Of a DNA stretch of 58,058 nucleotides, positions 17,981-27,395 are shown piece by piece. The position numbers were made by a program, and so were the translations under genes. The DNA lies in IMG/VR virus record IMGVR_UViG_3300009169_000026, positions 1 to 58,058 of that record. One strand, 5' to 3'. Under the pieces are notes generated by a model. That model was not told where the DNA came from. It searched no databases and saw only the letters and a list, made by a program, of their open reading frames with translations. This DNA comes from a virus. Each line of letters starts with the position of its first letter. Positions within the stretch are counted from its first letter, which is position 1.

Positions 17981-19723
17981 TCAGTCATCCCCAACCCAGG
18001 AGAACTGTTTCCACCAGTTGGAACGAAAATCCTGACCCACACCACCATGTTTACGCTGCTCTTCTTTCAGAGCATGACTTTGCTGGGTAGCGTATTGCTT
18101 TATGCCGGAAGAGGTCATGATGGGAGGTACAAACTTGGACTCGACGCCAAAGGACGTACCCATCGAGTTCATTTTCTTCTGGCCCATAGAGATGCCCGCA
18201 AGCATCGCAGACGCAACCTCAACACTGTCCCAAGCATTAACTCCCGCTGCTTCATATAGATAGTTGCCAATAGCAAGAGCCATAACCAAGTCATCGTTGT
18301 ACCCTTTCATTGCTTGAGCTCGATTGTTTTTCCAGACGAAAGTCTTGAGTTCGTTAACCAGTCTCATCGAGTAGATTTTGAGTCTCTTGTTGCGGAAAAC
18401 GTTCTCTAGCTTCGCCAACATCTCATCTCGATTTTTTGGGCCGGTCGTAAAACCAGGGATGTCATCCTGAATATCGCTGGTGGTATAGGAGGTATGCATA
18501 CTATTTCTGCCTATACGTTCATAGAACAGATTAGGGTATCCAGATTTCTTGAGGGCGCTCGACGTTAAGAGTCCAAAGGAGTTGAGCTCTGGGCAGAGTA
18601 GGGCCTTGTTGTATCTAAACCCAACGTCAATCATCAGGTTGGCCAGTTCTTCTGGAGGGACCTTGCCCTGGAATTCACAAACTACCTCATCGGCGGTGGT
18701 ATCAACAACGTGAAAGGAAGAGAAGTCTTCAGCGTCGCCTCTGGACACGTCACCAGAAACTAGGTATCGGTGCTCTGACACAACATCCTTCCAAACCCAC
18801 ACCTCTCCTCTAGGCCCATAGGTCATTATCGGGGCCTTGCAGCCCTTCTCTAGCTCTTCCATGGTATCTGCCGAGACGAAGTTGTCGCCAGATGCAGCGA
18901 ACGAGCACAGAAGCTCCTGGGCCACACCTCTTTCGCCTTTGGCTGGAAGGATTTCGGCTCTTTGTGCCTTAAACCACTCCTCGTCCCTTTCGGGGTGTAC
19001 CTGCCATGGCAGTTCAATCCTGTAGAAATTGTTGGTCCCGGTTCCAGGATTTGGATTTCCGATACCGTCTTCCCCTTCCTTGGCTCCAACCCATAGTTTG
19101 TGAAACAGCGTTCCTACACCGGATGGAGAGGAAATTAGGATGGCCGACCCACCCGTTGAAAGTGTTGGCCAGAGGCCAAGCCAAAGGTCGTCTACTCCGT
19201 CAACGTGAGCCGCCTCGTCAATAATCAAAAGAGAAAGAGCTTCTGAACGGCCTGCGTCTGTACCCGTTGGTACGGCCTGCACCTTGGAACCGTTGGAGAA
19301 CTCCAGATATCTTACGGAGCGAGCCTTGATCTGAGGCATGACCAGCCAACGTGGTAGAGAGTCATACATGCCATTGACCTTCTTAATGAAGTTCTTGGCA
19401 ACCTCGAGTCTGGTTGCGATAACCAAAATGTTCTTATCCCGCTGAAAGACGGCCATCCACAGGGAGTAGGCTGCCGACAGAGTGGACAGACCTAACTGCC
19501 TGCTCTTGTTTGTTATAACGAACCTGTGGCCCTGGAAGGCATGAAGGCACCTATCCTGGTATGGGAAGGTTCGGAAGGGTAGAGGGCCTTTTACGGGATG
19601 GGAAATCTTAACGTACTTGGAGATGAAGTAGGCCGCATCCGTGCCGCAGCGCATTATCTCTTTTACCTGGTCTGCCCTACTTGGCACGACGCCTGTAGTC
19701 GTCGGGCGTTTAATCTTAGCCAT
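17981..19723 (-). CDS. terminase large subunit (T4 gp17-like)
   Basis: 580 residues. N-terminal ATPase: Walker A-like TNKSRQLGLST (~71-81), Walker B LLIIDEAAHVDG (~165-176) and SAILISSPSG as the coupling motif. C-terminal RNase H-like nuclease: YLVSGDVSRGDAEDFSSFHV (first Asp), ALLCPELNSFG and NDDLVMALAIGNYLYE (last Asp). It cuts concatemeric DNA and drives it into the prohead. The size and motif spacing agree with T4-like headful terminases. No small subunit is obvious next to it. The ATG at 19723 is preceded by the stop of the neighbouring gene at 8 nt. Confidence 0.96.
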   Translation of the reverse strand: MAKIKRPTTTGVVPSRADQVKEIMRCGTDAAYFISKYVKISHPVKGPLPFRTFPYQDRCLHAFQGHRFVITNKSRQLGLSTLSAAYSLWMAVFQRDKNILVIATRLEVAKNFIKKVNGMYDSLPRWLVMPQIKARSVRYLEFSNGSKVQAVPTGTDAGRSEALSLLIIDEAAHVDGVDDLWLGLWPTLSTGGSAILISSPSGVGTLFHKLWVGAKEGEDGIGNPNPGTGTNNFYRIELPWQVHPERDEEWFKAQRAEILPAKGERGVAQELLCSFAASGDNFVSADTMEELEKGCKAPIMTYGPRGEVWVWKDVVSEHRYLVSGDVSRGDAEDFSSFHVVDTTADEVVCEFQGKVPPEELANLMIDVGFRYNKALLCPELNSFGLLTSSALKKSGYPNLFYERIGRNSMHTSYTTSDIQDDIPGFTTGPKNRDEMLAKLENVFRNKRLKIYSMRLVNELKTFVWKNNRAQAMKGYNDDLVMALAIGNYLYEAAGVNAWDSVEVASAMLAGISMGQKKMNSMGTSFGVESKFVPPIMTSSGIKQYATQQSHALKEEQRKHGGVGQDFRSNWWKQFSWVGDD

Positions 19724-19730
19724 TTGTCGT

Positions 19731-20138
19731 TCACTTAATTTCTATTAGGCACCCAAAGCGGTAATAGGCCTTGCGAGTTCCCTTATATTGCGTGAAAGTA
19801 AGGAATTCAACATCCTCTCCGATGCTCGAATCAACAATCTCAAAGGAGGGAACGTCCTGACCCTTGAAATCGGTCTTGTACTGCTCCTTGATCTTGTCAA
19901 GGGCGGCCTCCAACATGCCAATGGCCTCTTCCTTGTATCGTCTCATCATTTCACGCATCATGGTATCTGAACCAAAGTTCACAATCATCATGTATCGGCA
20001 CTTCAACATCCCGTCATCCAGGATGTCAAACTTAACAGACTGCGTGTTGAATCCTTTGTTCATCGAACCTTCGGAGCCAAAGGTTGTGTTAAGAATTCGA
20101 GAAAGATTCAAGTATCTCTGGTAGTCATTGACAAGCAT
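19731..20138 (-). CDS. conserved hypothetical protein upstream of terminase, 135 aa
   Basis: Begins MLVNDYQRYLNLSRILNTTF. A central helix MMREMMRRYKEEAIGMLEAA is flanked by beta segments (KCRYMMIVNFGSD; EDVEFLTFTQYKGTRKAYYR). It lies 8 nt upstream of terminase and is probably co-transcribed. The position invites the idea of a packaging or virion role, but it is much unlike known small terminases. It ends in TAA. Confidence 0.65.
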   Translation of the reverse strand: MLVNDYQRYLNLSRILNTTFGSEGSMNKGFNTQSVKFDILDDGMLKCRYMMIVNFGSDTMMREMMRRYKEEAIGMLEAALDKIKEQYKTDFKGQDVPSFEIVDSSIGEDVEFLTFTQYKGTRKAYYRFGCLIEIK

Positions 20139-20151
20139 TTACGGCCTCTTC

Positions 20152-20457
20152 TTACTTGAGTTTAAGTATAGGCTTGGCGTACAAAGCTCGTGTTTCAATG
20201 AACTCTTGCCAGAATTCGGTTGTTTTGTCAGGCATTACACCATCAGGCCAGGATACTGACTTGTTGTTTGTCCACCGGTTATCGCAGTGAGCACAAACTC
20301 CATGTTTTCTGTGGGCCAGGGAGTCTTCCAGAGTCTTCATTGGAAACTCACAGCAGCGACAGAATAGTGGAACAATGGAGGAGTGGTCCTTGGGCCTAAT
20401 CAGAAGTATAGCCCCACCAGCAACCAACACAACTTCCTTGCTAAAATAATCTTGCAT
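20152..20457 (-). CDS. small zinc-binding-type protein, 101 aa
   Basis: Begins MQDYFSKEVVLVAGGAILLI. VPLFCRCCEFPM and later HRKHGVCAHCDNRWTNNKSV form two CxxC knuckles about 25 residues apart, as in zinc ribbons that hold RNA or DNA. The C-terminus is helical (TTEFWQEFIETRALYAKPIL). It is in the terminase operon. No enzymatic motif is seen. Confidence 0.65.
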   Translation of the reverse strand: MQDYFSKEVVLVAGGAILLIRPKDHSSIVPLFCRCCEFPMKTLEDSLAHRKHGVCAHCDNRWTNNKSVSWPDGVMPDKTTEFWQEFIETRALYAKPILKLK

Positions 20458-20486
20458 ACAGCAGGTATTCTACTTAAGAAGCCGTA

Positions 20487-20510
20487 AAACGCCAAAAGAA
20501 AACGGCGGGC
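20487..20510 (-). terminator. weak terminator-like hairpin
   Basis: On the minus strand CGCC...GGCG around TTTTCTTTT is followed by TTTTACGG. The stem is short and GC-rich. It lies between the 122-residue gene (20567) and the zinc-type gene (20457), so it may reduce read-through between them. Confidence 0.3.
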
Positions 20511-20566
20511 TCGGCTTTGATTTCGCCGGGACACCGCCGCAGGGGGAGCGTTATTGTCGCTGATTA

Positions 20567-20935
20567 TCAGCGAGCGTTCAAGGTTCGTCCTCGGCGGAGC
20601 GGGGCAGCGGGAGGAGGAGAGTGCTGAATGTCGAGCATAACCTGTCCACACACCTCCTGGACCCTCTGGAAGGAAGGATGGGTGTAGGACTCTGCCATCA
20701 GAGCACCGAGAGTATCGACGTGCCTCTTCTCGGTTACATGACTAAGCTCGGTCAGCACATAGGCAGCATATGCCCAATTTTCATCCGAAAACCCAAGAGA
20801 GACAAGCTCCTGGTAACGATTGATCATTCTCACAACCTGTGAGGCCCGAGCATCAGCGTGCTGCTTCTTTTGCTGTTGAAGCTCTTGGGCGGTCATTGTC
20901 CTGCTGCTGTTGTTGTTGTTTGCACTTGTCTTCAT
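20567..20935 (-). CDS. hypothetical helical protein, 122 aa
   Basis: Starts with an Asn/Ser/Gln-rich segment (MKTSANNNNSSRTMTAQELQ), then long helices (ASQVVRMINRYQELVSLGFS; NWAYAAYVLTELSHVTEKRH), and ends with a Pro/Arg tail PPPAAPLRRGRTLNAR. The helical core suggests an oligomerising protein. A scaffolding or small-terminase-like role is conceivable from size and position 0.8 kb from terminase, but no motif supports it. Confidence 0.6.
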   Translation of the reverse strand: MKTSANNNNSSRTMTAQELQQQKKQHADARASQVVRMINRYQELVSLGFSDENWAYAAYVLTELSHVTEKRHVDTLGALMAESYTHPSFQRVQEVCGQVMLDIQHSPPPAAPLRRGRTLNAR

Positions 20936-20970
20936 TGTCGTTCTCGTCTATCTTTATGAAAGGTGGGTGT

Positions 20971-21696
20971 TCAGAGAGAAATTCCATCTATTTCGACATT
21001 CTCAAATGTCACTTCAATTCCAAGCATGTTGATGTCTGGACGCTTGCAAACGGCAGTGCCAAAGTCTAGTGCCTGAATCCTGGCACCCTCAAACTTCCAA
21101 ACACTGAGCGGCTCCTTGTCTTCCATGGCCGTAGCATGAGCCTTGGCTGCGGATTTCGTTTGTTTCTTTTTGGCAGGGCCCGCCTCTTCTGCATCTTCTT
21201 CCTCAGAAGAGGGCTCGTCTGTCCAGTGCAGTTCCAGTTTGATTGGGCCTTTCTTGGAAGCCTTGTATAGTTGCTTGAAGCAGCCATTGCGGATATTTTC
21301 CGCAGTAACGTTGAGATAAATCATGATGGAGCTTTTCTCGTGAATGGCCTGCTGGTCGTCACGAACCTTCTTCATGATAATCTTCGGAAGCTCCATGCCC
21401 TTGACGGACTCAGCACGAAAGGCATCCGAAAAAAGGGTAAACTTGTCGCTATAGATAAGCGGAGCGGGCGGAGCCTCTGCTCCTGCGGCTGCGCCAAGCT
21501 CGCCCATCATTACCGAGTGCAGTGCTGCCGTTGCAGCCTCCAGGCCAGCCGTGGCATCCTCCGTAACAAGCTCAGCACCGGTTTTTTCGGTCTGGCCGCT
21601 CCTAGCCATTGTCTTGGCTATGGGTGGCTGCTTCTTACGCTCAGGCTTTGCCGTCGTTGTAGTTGTCATGGTAATACGTTCGCCTTTTGTTTGCAT
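20971..21696 (-). CDS. hypothetical protein, 241 aa
   Basis: The first ATG (21696) overlaps the TAA of the SbcDC-like gene by one base; a second in-frame ATG at 21669 is possible. The N-terminal 75 residues are low complexity (TTTTTAKPERKKQPP; AGLEAATAALHSVMMGELGA), the middle has FTLFSDAFRAESVKGMELPK and QAIHEKSSIMIYLNVTAENI, then a Glu-rich linker (EEEDAEEAGPAKKKQ) and a beta C-terminus. It may be a DNA-maintenance partner of the repair gene; nothing specific is recognised. Confidence 0.6.
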   Translation of the reverse strand: MQTKGERITMTTTTTAKPERKKQPPIAKTMARSGQTEKTGAELVTEDATAGLEAATAALHSVMMGELGAAAGAEAPPAPLIYSDKFTLFSDAFRAESVKGMELPKIIMKKVRDDQQAIHEKSSIMIYLNVTAENIRNGCFKQLYKASKKGPIKLELHWTDEPSSEEEDAEEAGPAKKKQTKSAAKAHATAMEDKEPLSVWKFEGARIQALDFGTAVCKRPDINMLGIEVTFENVEIDGISL

Positions 21697-24600
21697 TATG
21701 CTACTTCAACCTTTGATTCCAGCCCATCGTTTTGAATCTCAATGAGTCGGTCAGCTACTTCTTTGATTTGATTGATGTGTGTGATGACCAGTATGGTTTT
21801 GAAATACGACTTGAGAACAGAAAGAAGCTCCATGCACTTGATCGTTGACTCTTCGTCTAGAGCGCCAAACCCTTCGTCAATGATTAGCAGGTCCGACCGA
21901 GCAAGGTTTGAAACGTTTATCAGAGCAACCCTAAGTGCTATTGAGCACATCATCTTTTCCATGCCCGAAGCAAGCTCAATAATGCGTCGGGAGTGCTGAT
22001 CCTCGATATAGACATCCATTACGTTGGATGTTGTATCCGTTTCTAGGGTTACCTTAAAGTCAACAATGGTATCGAGGATTTTAGCCAACTCAAAGTTGAT
22101 AGCAGGCAGTTGGGACTTCAAAATCATAGCAGGTATGCCATTCTTTGAAAATGCCATTTGTATACTCTCAAAAACCTTTAGCTTCTCAAGGTCAGCCCTA
22201 CACTCAGAGCGTTCTTTTGAGAGAAGTTTTAGCTGTTCCGTCTTACCACCGAGCTTCACAAGAAAATCCCTATGCTGCCGCTCCAAGGTCTCAGTGTCAG
22301 AGACAAGCACGTCAAGAAGAAGCTTGTTCTTCTCAACCTCACGACGCTCCTGGGTTGCCAGCTTCTTTGTAATGTCAGCCTGACTTGCCTCCTTTTCGGC
22401 AATTTCACGACGGGCGTCTACAATATCACGTCTAAGGATCTCTATCGTGTTTTTACAGGAAGAGATTGCGGAAGTGTTCTGCGTAGAAGCCCTCTCAAGG
22501 CTCTGGAAGGCCTCCAGGCGCTCGGCTATGCGGTCGTTCAGGTAAGATGAAAGCGTGCCATCCAGAGCCTCCATGGAGGAGGAAAGCTGCTCCACGGTCT
22601 GCTGCTGCTGAGCGATGCGCCTTTTGTCTTCGTGTGAGTCCTTAATGAACTTGCAGGTCGGGAACATATCTCCGCACGGAACCGTCTCTAGCTTTTTAAC
22701 GGACTTCTTCTGGTGCTCGAATAGTGCATTTTCCCTTGCAAAACTCTCTCTCAGAGTTGAGAGGCTTGCCCTTGCCTCTTCCATCTTCGCAAGCTTACCC
22801 TTGAGTTCATCAACGTTAACCTCTCTCTTCTGAGAGAAGAGCTTCTCCTGCTTTGCAAGATTCACCTGGAGCCTGTCCTTCGCCGCCTCCTCATCTAGGA
22901 GGAGTTTGGCTAGCTTCTTCTCCAGTCCCTCCAGAGCCCTTCTCACGGCCAAGAGGTTCTTCGTGGTTACGTCGTCGGACTCTTTATCGTGCTGCATTAT
23001 CCAGAGCTTGAGCTCATCTCGCCTCGTGACATTCTCCACGATTTTCTTATGAAGCTCTTCTGCCTTGGCCTCGATATCGGCTGCCTCGGTAGCGCCCCGA
23101 CGAAGGGCTGCTGTCCAGTCAAAGTTGCTGTACTTCTTTGTCTTGTCATTTAGAAGAGCGAAATCCTCCTTGGCATAGGAGTGAAGCTTTTCAAAAATAT
23201 CCAAGTCAAGGAACCTTGACAGAATTGCCTTTCTCTGACTTGCACCTTCCTCAATGAAACGAGAGATGCCTCCCTGGTTTGAAAGGGCGGTAAGGAGAAA
23301 GTCCTGTGGGGAGCCGATTAGCTTTCGTATTTCCTTGTCCGTGTCATCCCTGCTGATGGCATTCATTTCGTTCAGAACGCCATCTGCCCCAATACGATAC
23401 AGGTTGAGTGCGGTAATCGTCTTGTCCGCATCTTCCTTCTTTGGATTCTTCTTTGGGGTGTTACGAACAGTTTCACGAACAACCAAGTAGTCGTTCCCAC
23501 CAATTGAGAGAGAAACTTTGGCGTTACAGTGGTTCTTGTTTTTGTTAATGATGTGGGCAGCCTTCATTGTCCCACGGTCGGTGGTATTGAACAAGCCGTA
23601 CATCATCGCCCCTACGATGGAGCTCTTACCGGTCTTATTTGGACCGAAAACACCAACGATACCATCCAGGTTTTCAAAGTTGATTGAATTGCCCTCGCCG
23701 TAGCGAAAGACGTTGTCAAACTTCATTCCCCTTAGGGACCAAGTGATATTTCTTGCTACCTGATCTGACTCGTCGCTGTTTAGCTGATCAAGATACCTTT
23801 GTATTGTTGCCTCAGACTGAGCCAGTTGGTTATCAACCAGACTGTAGGTCTCCTTGTTCGAGCGCACATATTCCCTATACAGGGCTGTTAGAGCGGAGGG
23901 ATCGGTACGAAGATTAGTCTTGAGAACCTTCTTACCGTCAGACTCTATGGTTTCCATCTTAGAAACCAAGTCATACTTGAAAAGTACCTCCGACGCCTTG
24001 CGATGCTCTTTTAGCTCGTGAAAAAGCTGCCTTGACTCCACCTGCTGGATGGGGTTGGCCGAGGTGATGCGAAATCTAGCACCTGGGTGTACGAGGCCTC
24101 TTTCCTTGGAAAGGGTTTTGAGTGTGGACGCAACAGAGCCAGCCCAGGGAACGGTAATGAATGGAGCCCGATTCTCAAGCTCCACAAAGGAAACATCCCA
24201 GTCCTTCTGGCTGCGAATGTCCCAAACCAGAAACCCCTTTGTTTCCTGCTCACCAAAGTTCTGCTGTATCAGAGAACCCGGATAACCAATCCAGGGCTTC
24301 TCTTTCCCAAACTTGTCCATCTTGTAAGCTAGGAATTGGTTACGGTGGATATCCCCGAGCAGGGCGAAGTCCATTCCACGGAAGAATGTAACGTCCCTCT
24401 GTGTCTCAGGCAACTTGAAGTTTGCGTCGGTCGAGCACCCCTGAATAGAACCATGAAACAGTGCAATGTTTATTTTGCCCTTGACTGGGGAAATGGTCTT
24501 CCACCCCTCCAAGTCAAAAGGAGAGTAAACGTGCAACATTACATCATCGCCACCGAAAACTCCACCCGCCAACTTAATGTCACCAAGAGGCAGAGTGCCT

Positions 24601-24938
24601 GACTTCTTTAGCAGGTATGAGTTTCTGTGATTGATGGCTTCATGAATTGGAGAAATGATGTCTTGACGGCCTGAGTTCGTCAGGTTTCCATCGTGATTTC
24701 CAAGAATAGAAATTGTCGGAGCAATGTCCGCCAACTCACGAAACATCCAGGAAAGCTTGTCGATAATCTCAGGCGTGATTCCCTGAGTTTTGGTGTGGAA
24801 AGTGTCGCCCGTGTTTATGATCAGGTCTGGCTGGATGCGCCGCTTAAGCATGTCGAATAGACGCTCGAAACTATCCGTGTACTCTTCGTGACGTGCAATA
24901 CCTCGCCAGTGGATATCAGACAGGTGGCAAATCTTCAT
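21696..24938 (-). CDS. fused SbcD-SbcC (Mre11-Rad50) nuclease/ATPase
   Basis: 1080 residues joining both subunits of the Mre11-Rad50 complex (T4 gp47 and gp46). Residues 1-~235: calcineurin-like nuclease with SDIH (8-10), INTGDTFH (~44), LGNHDGN (80-83), ALFHGSI (~162) and LLGDIHRNQF (~195). Residues ~400-1080: Rad50-type ATPase with Walker A FGPNKTGKSS (~431-440), a long coiled coil broken by a hook CGDMFPTC (755-762), a signature-like ASGMEKMMCSIALRVAL, Walker B LLIIDEGFGALDEE and H-loop LVITHINQIKEV. The hook is C-x6-C rather than the usual CxxC. The protein would process DNA ends for recombination-dependent replication. It overlaps the primase stop by 4 nt. Confidence 0.93.
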   Translation of the reverse strand: MKICHLSDIHWRGIARHEEYTDSFERLFDMLKRRIQPDLIINTGDTFHTKTQGITPEIIDKLSWMFRELADIAPTISILGNHDGNLTNSGRQDIISPIHEAINHRNSYLLKKSGTLPLGDIKLAGGVFGGDDVMLHVYSPFDLEGWKTISPVKGKINIALFHGSIQGCSTDANFKLPETQRDVTFFRGMDFALLGDIHRNQFLAYKMDKFGKEKPWIGYPGSLIQQNFGEQETKGFLVWDIRSQKDWDVSFVELENRAPFITVPWAGSVASTLKTLSKERGLVHPGARFRITSANPIQQVESRQLFHELKEHRKASEVLFKYDLVSKMETIESDGKKVLKTNLRTDPSALTALYREYVRSNKETYSLVDNQLAQSEATIQRYLDQLNSDESDQVARNITWSLRGMKFDNVFRYGEGNSINFENLDGIVGVFGPNKTGKSSIVGAMMYGLFNTTDRGTMKAAHIINKNKNHCNAKVSLSIGGNDYLVVRETVRNTPKKNPKKEDADKTITALNLYRIGADGVLNEMNAISRDDTDKEIRKLIGSPQDFLLTALSNQGGISRFIEEGASQRKAILSRFLDLDIFEKLHSYAKEDFALLNDKTKKYSNFDWTAALRRGATEAADIEAKAEELHKKIVENVTRRDELKLWIMQHDKESDDVTTKNLLAVRRALEGLEKKLAKLLLDEEAAKDRLQVNLAKQEKLFSQKREVNVDELKGKLAKMEEARASLSTLRESFARENALFEHQKKSVKKLETVPCGDMFPTCKFIKDSHEDKRRIAQQQQTVEQLSSSMEALDGTLSSYLNDRIAERLEAFQSLERASTQNTSAISSCKNTIEILRRDIVDARREIAEKEASQADITKKLATQERREVEKNKLLLDVLVSDTETLERQHRDFLVKLGGKTEQLKLLSKERSECRADLEKLKVFESIQMAFSKNGIPAMILKSQLPAINFELAKILDTIVDFKVTLETDTTSNVMDVYIEDQHSRRIIELASGMEKMMCSIALRVALINVSNLARSDLLIIDEGFGALDEESTIKCMELLSVLKSYFKTILVITHINQIKEVADRLIEIQNDGLESKVEVA

Positions 24939-25999
24939 TTCTTCCTACTAAACATTCCGGCTACTTTAGCCTTCAAGAGAAAGTTCTTACTATAAGGTAT
25001 AGCATGGTCAAGTATACCGATAAACTCACTTCTCGGCATCTCACCAACGTCCTTATATCCAGTAGGTAATGTAACAATGTTAACCGGAATATCATACTGG
25101 TGCAGTAACTCAGCGATTTTAAGGGTCTTTGTTTGAAACGCATCAGGATCAAGGGCGAGATTTACCTCTGTCCGGTTTTGCAATATCTTTAGAAACAGGC
25201 GGTAGTCCGTTGTCAGGTCAGAGCCAAGCAGACAAGTAGCGTTGGTGTTACACCTAACCAGATCAAATGGCCCTTCAACAATTGTTAGCGGTAGAGACCA
25301 GTCCAACATCAACTCGTTAAAGACAATGTCTTCCCTAGGGACGCTGGCGTTCACATACTTCGGAAACATACCATCTCGAACAGCTCTAGCCACGTAGTAG
25401 TTTAAGTCGCCATTCTCGTCATAGGACGGCATGATGACTCGATGTACTAGGCCAGGGTCTTCTACCGTTAACCCAAACTTCCAGTACGGCGTCCAAACCC
25501 TCCTTCTAAGCAAGGTGGGATGGGAAGCCATTTTTACTGGCGGGTCTCGAGGAATCCTCTTTCTGACGTACCTTATGCACTCGGTTCTGGCCTTAATCTC
25601 GTCTTCAGAGTAAAGGCTTTGGTCATCAACCACGAATAAAGGCCTAAACCCTGTTGGCAGCTTCAGCTTTGTATCAACTGGCGGCTTGCTTTCTTCGTCA
25701 TCTATGTCGTCATAGAGGTAGCCAGCCCCAACGAACGTTCCGAGATATTCAACGAGACGCTCTGTGTGGTTTCTCTTGAGAAGGTCAACTAAGTTCCTAG
25801 ACTTATACCCGCACACCCAGCAGTGGCACATGAAATTGTCAGTGCGAATTACCAGCTTCTTTTTAGAGTAGGTACCAGAATGGCCATCTCTGCAAGCAGG
25901 ACAAACGACGGAAATGTTTAGGCCTTGGTTGGATAGGGTGCCTGTTCCAAACACTGCCTCAATAAAGTCAACTGCTTGACCTTTGGTGTAAATCGGCAT
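24935..25999 (-). CDS. DNA primase (DnaG-type, zinc finger plus Toprim)
   Basis: 354 residues. The N-terminus has a zinc-binding domain VVCPACRDGH...FMCHCWVCGY (Cys 33, 36, 60, 63), as in DnaG and phage primases, and the C-terminal half a Toprim fold: LTIVEGPFDLVRCNTNATCL (Glu of the EGxxD motif), then VNLALDPDAFQTKTLKIAEL (the DxD-like motif) and PTGYKDVGEM. Such enzymes lay down RNA primers for lagging-strand synthesis. It is shorter than bacterial DnaG and lacks a helicase-binding domain. The ATG at 25999 lies in a purine-rich leader without a clear SD. Confidence 0.9.
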   Translation of the reverse strand: MPIYTKGQAVDFIEAVFGTGTLSNQGLNISVVCPACRDGHSGTYSKKKLVIRTDNFMCHCWVCGYKSRNLVDLLKRNHTERLVEYLGTFVGAGYLYDDIDDEESKPPVDTKLKLPTGFRPLFVVDDQSLYSEDEIKARTECIRYVRKRIPRDPPVKMASHPTLLRRRVWTPYWKFGLTVEDPGLVHRVIMPSYDENGDLNYYVARAVRDGMFPKYVNASVPREDIVFNELMLDWSLPLTIVEGPFDLVRCNTNATCLLGSDLTTDYRLFLKILQNRTEVNLALDPDAFQTKTLKIAELLHQYDIPVNIVTLPTGYKDVGEMPRSEFIGILDHAIPYSKNFLLKAKVAGMFSRKK

Positions 26000-26022
26000 G
26001 AAGGCCCGTCTTTCTCTCTCTC

Positions 26023-26691
26023 TCAGCTCTTTTTGGTGGAACGGACCGTGCGGCCCTTGTTGCGTTCGCTAGACGGTGTATCCTTTAGAATTTCTATGAA
26101 GCCCGGACCATGCGAACCATAGGCAGTTGACTTAGACCAGACAAACCAAGCATATTCAATGCTATCAGTACCCTTGCCCGTAAAGGATGGTCGGTTTGGA
26201 AGAACTAGAATCTCTGGGGTATGAGACCGTAGCCAGGAGGAACGCTCCTGTGAGCCAAGAAAGTTAAGGCGAAGTAACATGCAGACGTGCTCCGGCGAGT
26301 ATTCAATGGCCCTCTTCGCAAACTCTAGTGCCTTGTTGAATGGCGGATTTGTAATGATGACATCAGGATCCTTATGCCCAAGGGCTGACGGCAGCATCGG
26401 AAGCGTGCTTGTAAAGTCGCAAGTCACTACTTTCTCTACGTTTGGTATTGCCAGAAGTTCTGGCTCAAACTTTGCCTGTATCTCGGTTGCGATAAACTTG
26501 GGCAAATCATTTACCTTCCAAGAGTTAACTGCCTTAATGATTGCCCCTGAACCGGCTGCTGGCTCAAACCAGAGATGTTCGGGCTCCACATAAACAAGAT
26601 TGGCATCAAGAAAACGATGTACACACCATTCCGGCGTGGGATAGAAGTCGAAGGGGTCTCTAGTTGCAGAATTTTTCTTTGTTTTCGACAC
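26023..26691 (-). CDS. DNA methyltransferase (NPPF-type)
   Basis: 222 residues from the GTG at 26691, chosen because AAGG lies 9 nt upstream (a GTG at 26697 is also possible). Motifs: DPFDFYPTPEWCVHRFL near the N-terminus, LWFEPAAGSGAIIKAVN (motif I, SAM binding, with the FEPxxGxG form), IITNPPFNKALEFAKR (motif IV, catalytic NPPF), and VLPNRPSFTGKGTDSIEYAW. This is an amino-group DNA methylase like the small phage N6-adenine enzymes. It may protect phage DNA from host restriction. It follows the resolvase gene by 11 nt. Confidence 0.85.
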   Translation of the reverse strand: MSKTKKNSATRDPFDFYPTPEWCVHRFLDANLVYVEPEHLWFEPAAGSGAIIKAVNSWKVNDLPKFIATEIQAKFEPELLAIPNVEKVVTCDFTSTLPMLPSALGHKDPDVIITNPPFNKALEFAKRAIEYSPEHVCMLLRLNFLGSQERSSWLRSHTPEILVLPNRPSFTGKGTDSIEYAWFVWSKSTAYGSHGPGFIEILKDTPSSERNKGRTVRSTKKS

Positions 26692-26702
26692 GTTCACTAA
26701 CC

Positions 26703-27395
26703 TTAGACGCCCATCAACTGGCCGCCACGACAAATAACCCAAGAATCAGCCCGGTCCTCATTCACCTTATCATACACGACTTCACCTTTAAATTTGCCCG
26801 ACTTAGCCGTGTGTGTTATCCATGAAAAAGAAGGATTCCGATCCTTTACCGCCTCAAACACCTTGGTCTTGGTGTTTTTTGTCTTGTCCTTGTAATCAAT
26901 CTTGATTGAGAGCTTGGAACGTGCGGAACGGACATTGACCATCTTTGGAACTAGGCCCGTTAGTTGGTAAATCTTGTAGGATAGGATTCCATTGAATCTT
27001 CCAAGGGTCATGATGGTATCCGCAGATGAGAAGCCGGGAGAGAACTTCTTGGCTGCCTCCTCAATGAAGACCTTTCGTACCTTCCAGGTCTTGTCAAACC
27101 ACAGTACACGAAAGTTGTCTGCCTTGCTATACTCATTCTCAAAGTCTGATAGCTTCTGGTGATCGAGCAGAACCAGCTTGCCTGTCTTGACTTCAAGGAC
27201 GCAGATACCAACCACGGCAGTGGAAATGTCAAGACCTATATCAACCTCTAGCCCCGGAGCGGTGACCTCTTTTTGGCCGTCACCTTCTTCTTCTTCTTTT
27301 TTACTGGCAAGAGCCCGTGAACCTTCATCAGTGGAAAGATCATCTTCTCCGTCCAAAACTCGTAGCTTGTTTGTTGTTTTTGTACGCCGCACCAT
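26703..27395 (-). CDS. RuvC-like Holliday junction resolvase (RNase H fold)
   Basis: 230 residues as read. The resolvase core is VDIGLDISTAVVGICVLE (first Asp), KVFIEEAAKKFSPGFSSADT (Glu) and NEDRADSWVICRG (last Asp pair), with GRFNGILSYKIYQLTG as connecting helix. It would cut four-way junctions before packaging. The first ~48 residues are acidic/basic low complexity (KKEEEEGDGQKEV) and overlap the end of the upstream nuclease gene by 148 nt; the true start could lie later at a non-ATG codon. Confidence 0.85.
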   Translation of the reverse strand: MVRRTKTTNKLRVLDGEDDLSTDEGSRALASKKEEEEGDGQKEVTAPGLEVDIGLDISTAVVGICVLEVKTGKLVLLDHQKLSDFENEYSKADNFRVLWFDKTWKVRKVFIEEAAKKFSPGFSSADTIMTLGRFNGILSYKIYQLTGLVPKMVNVRSARSKLSIKIDYKDKTKNTKTKVFEAVKDRNPSFSWITHTAKSGKFKGEVVYDKVNEDRADSWVICRGGQLMGV

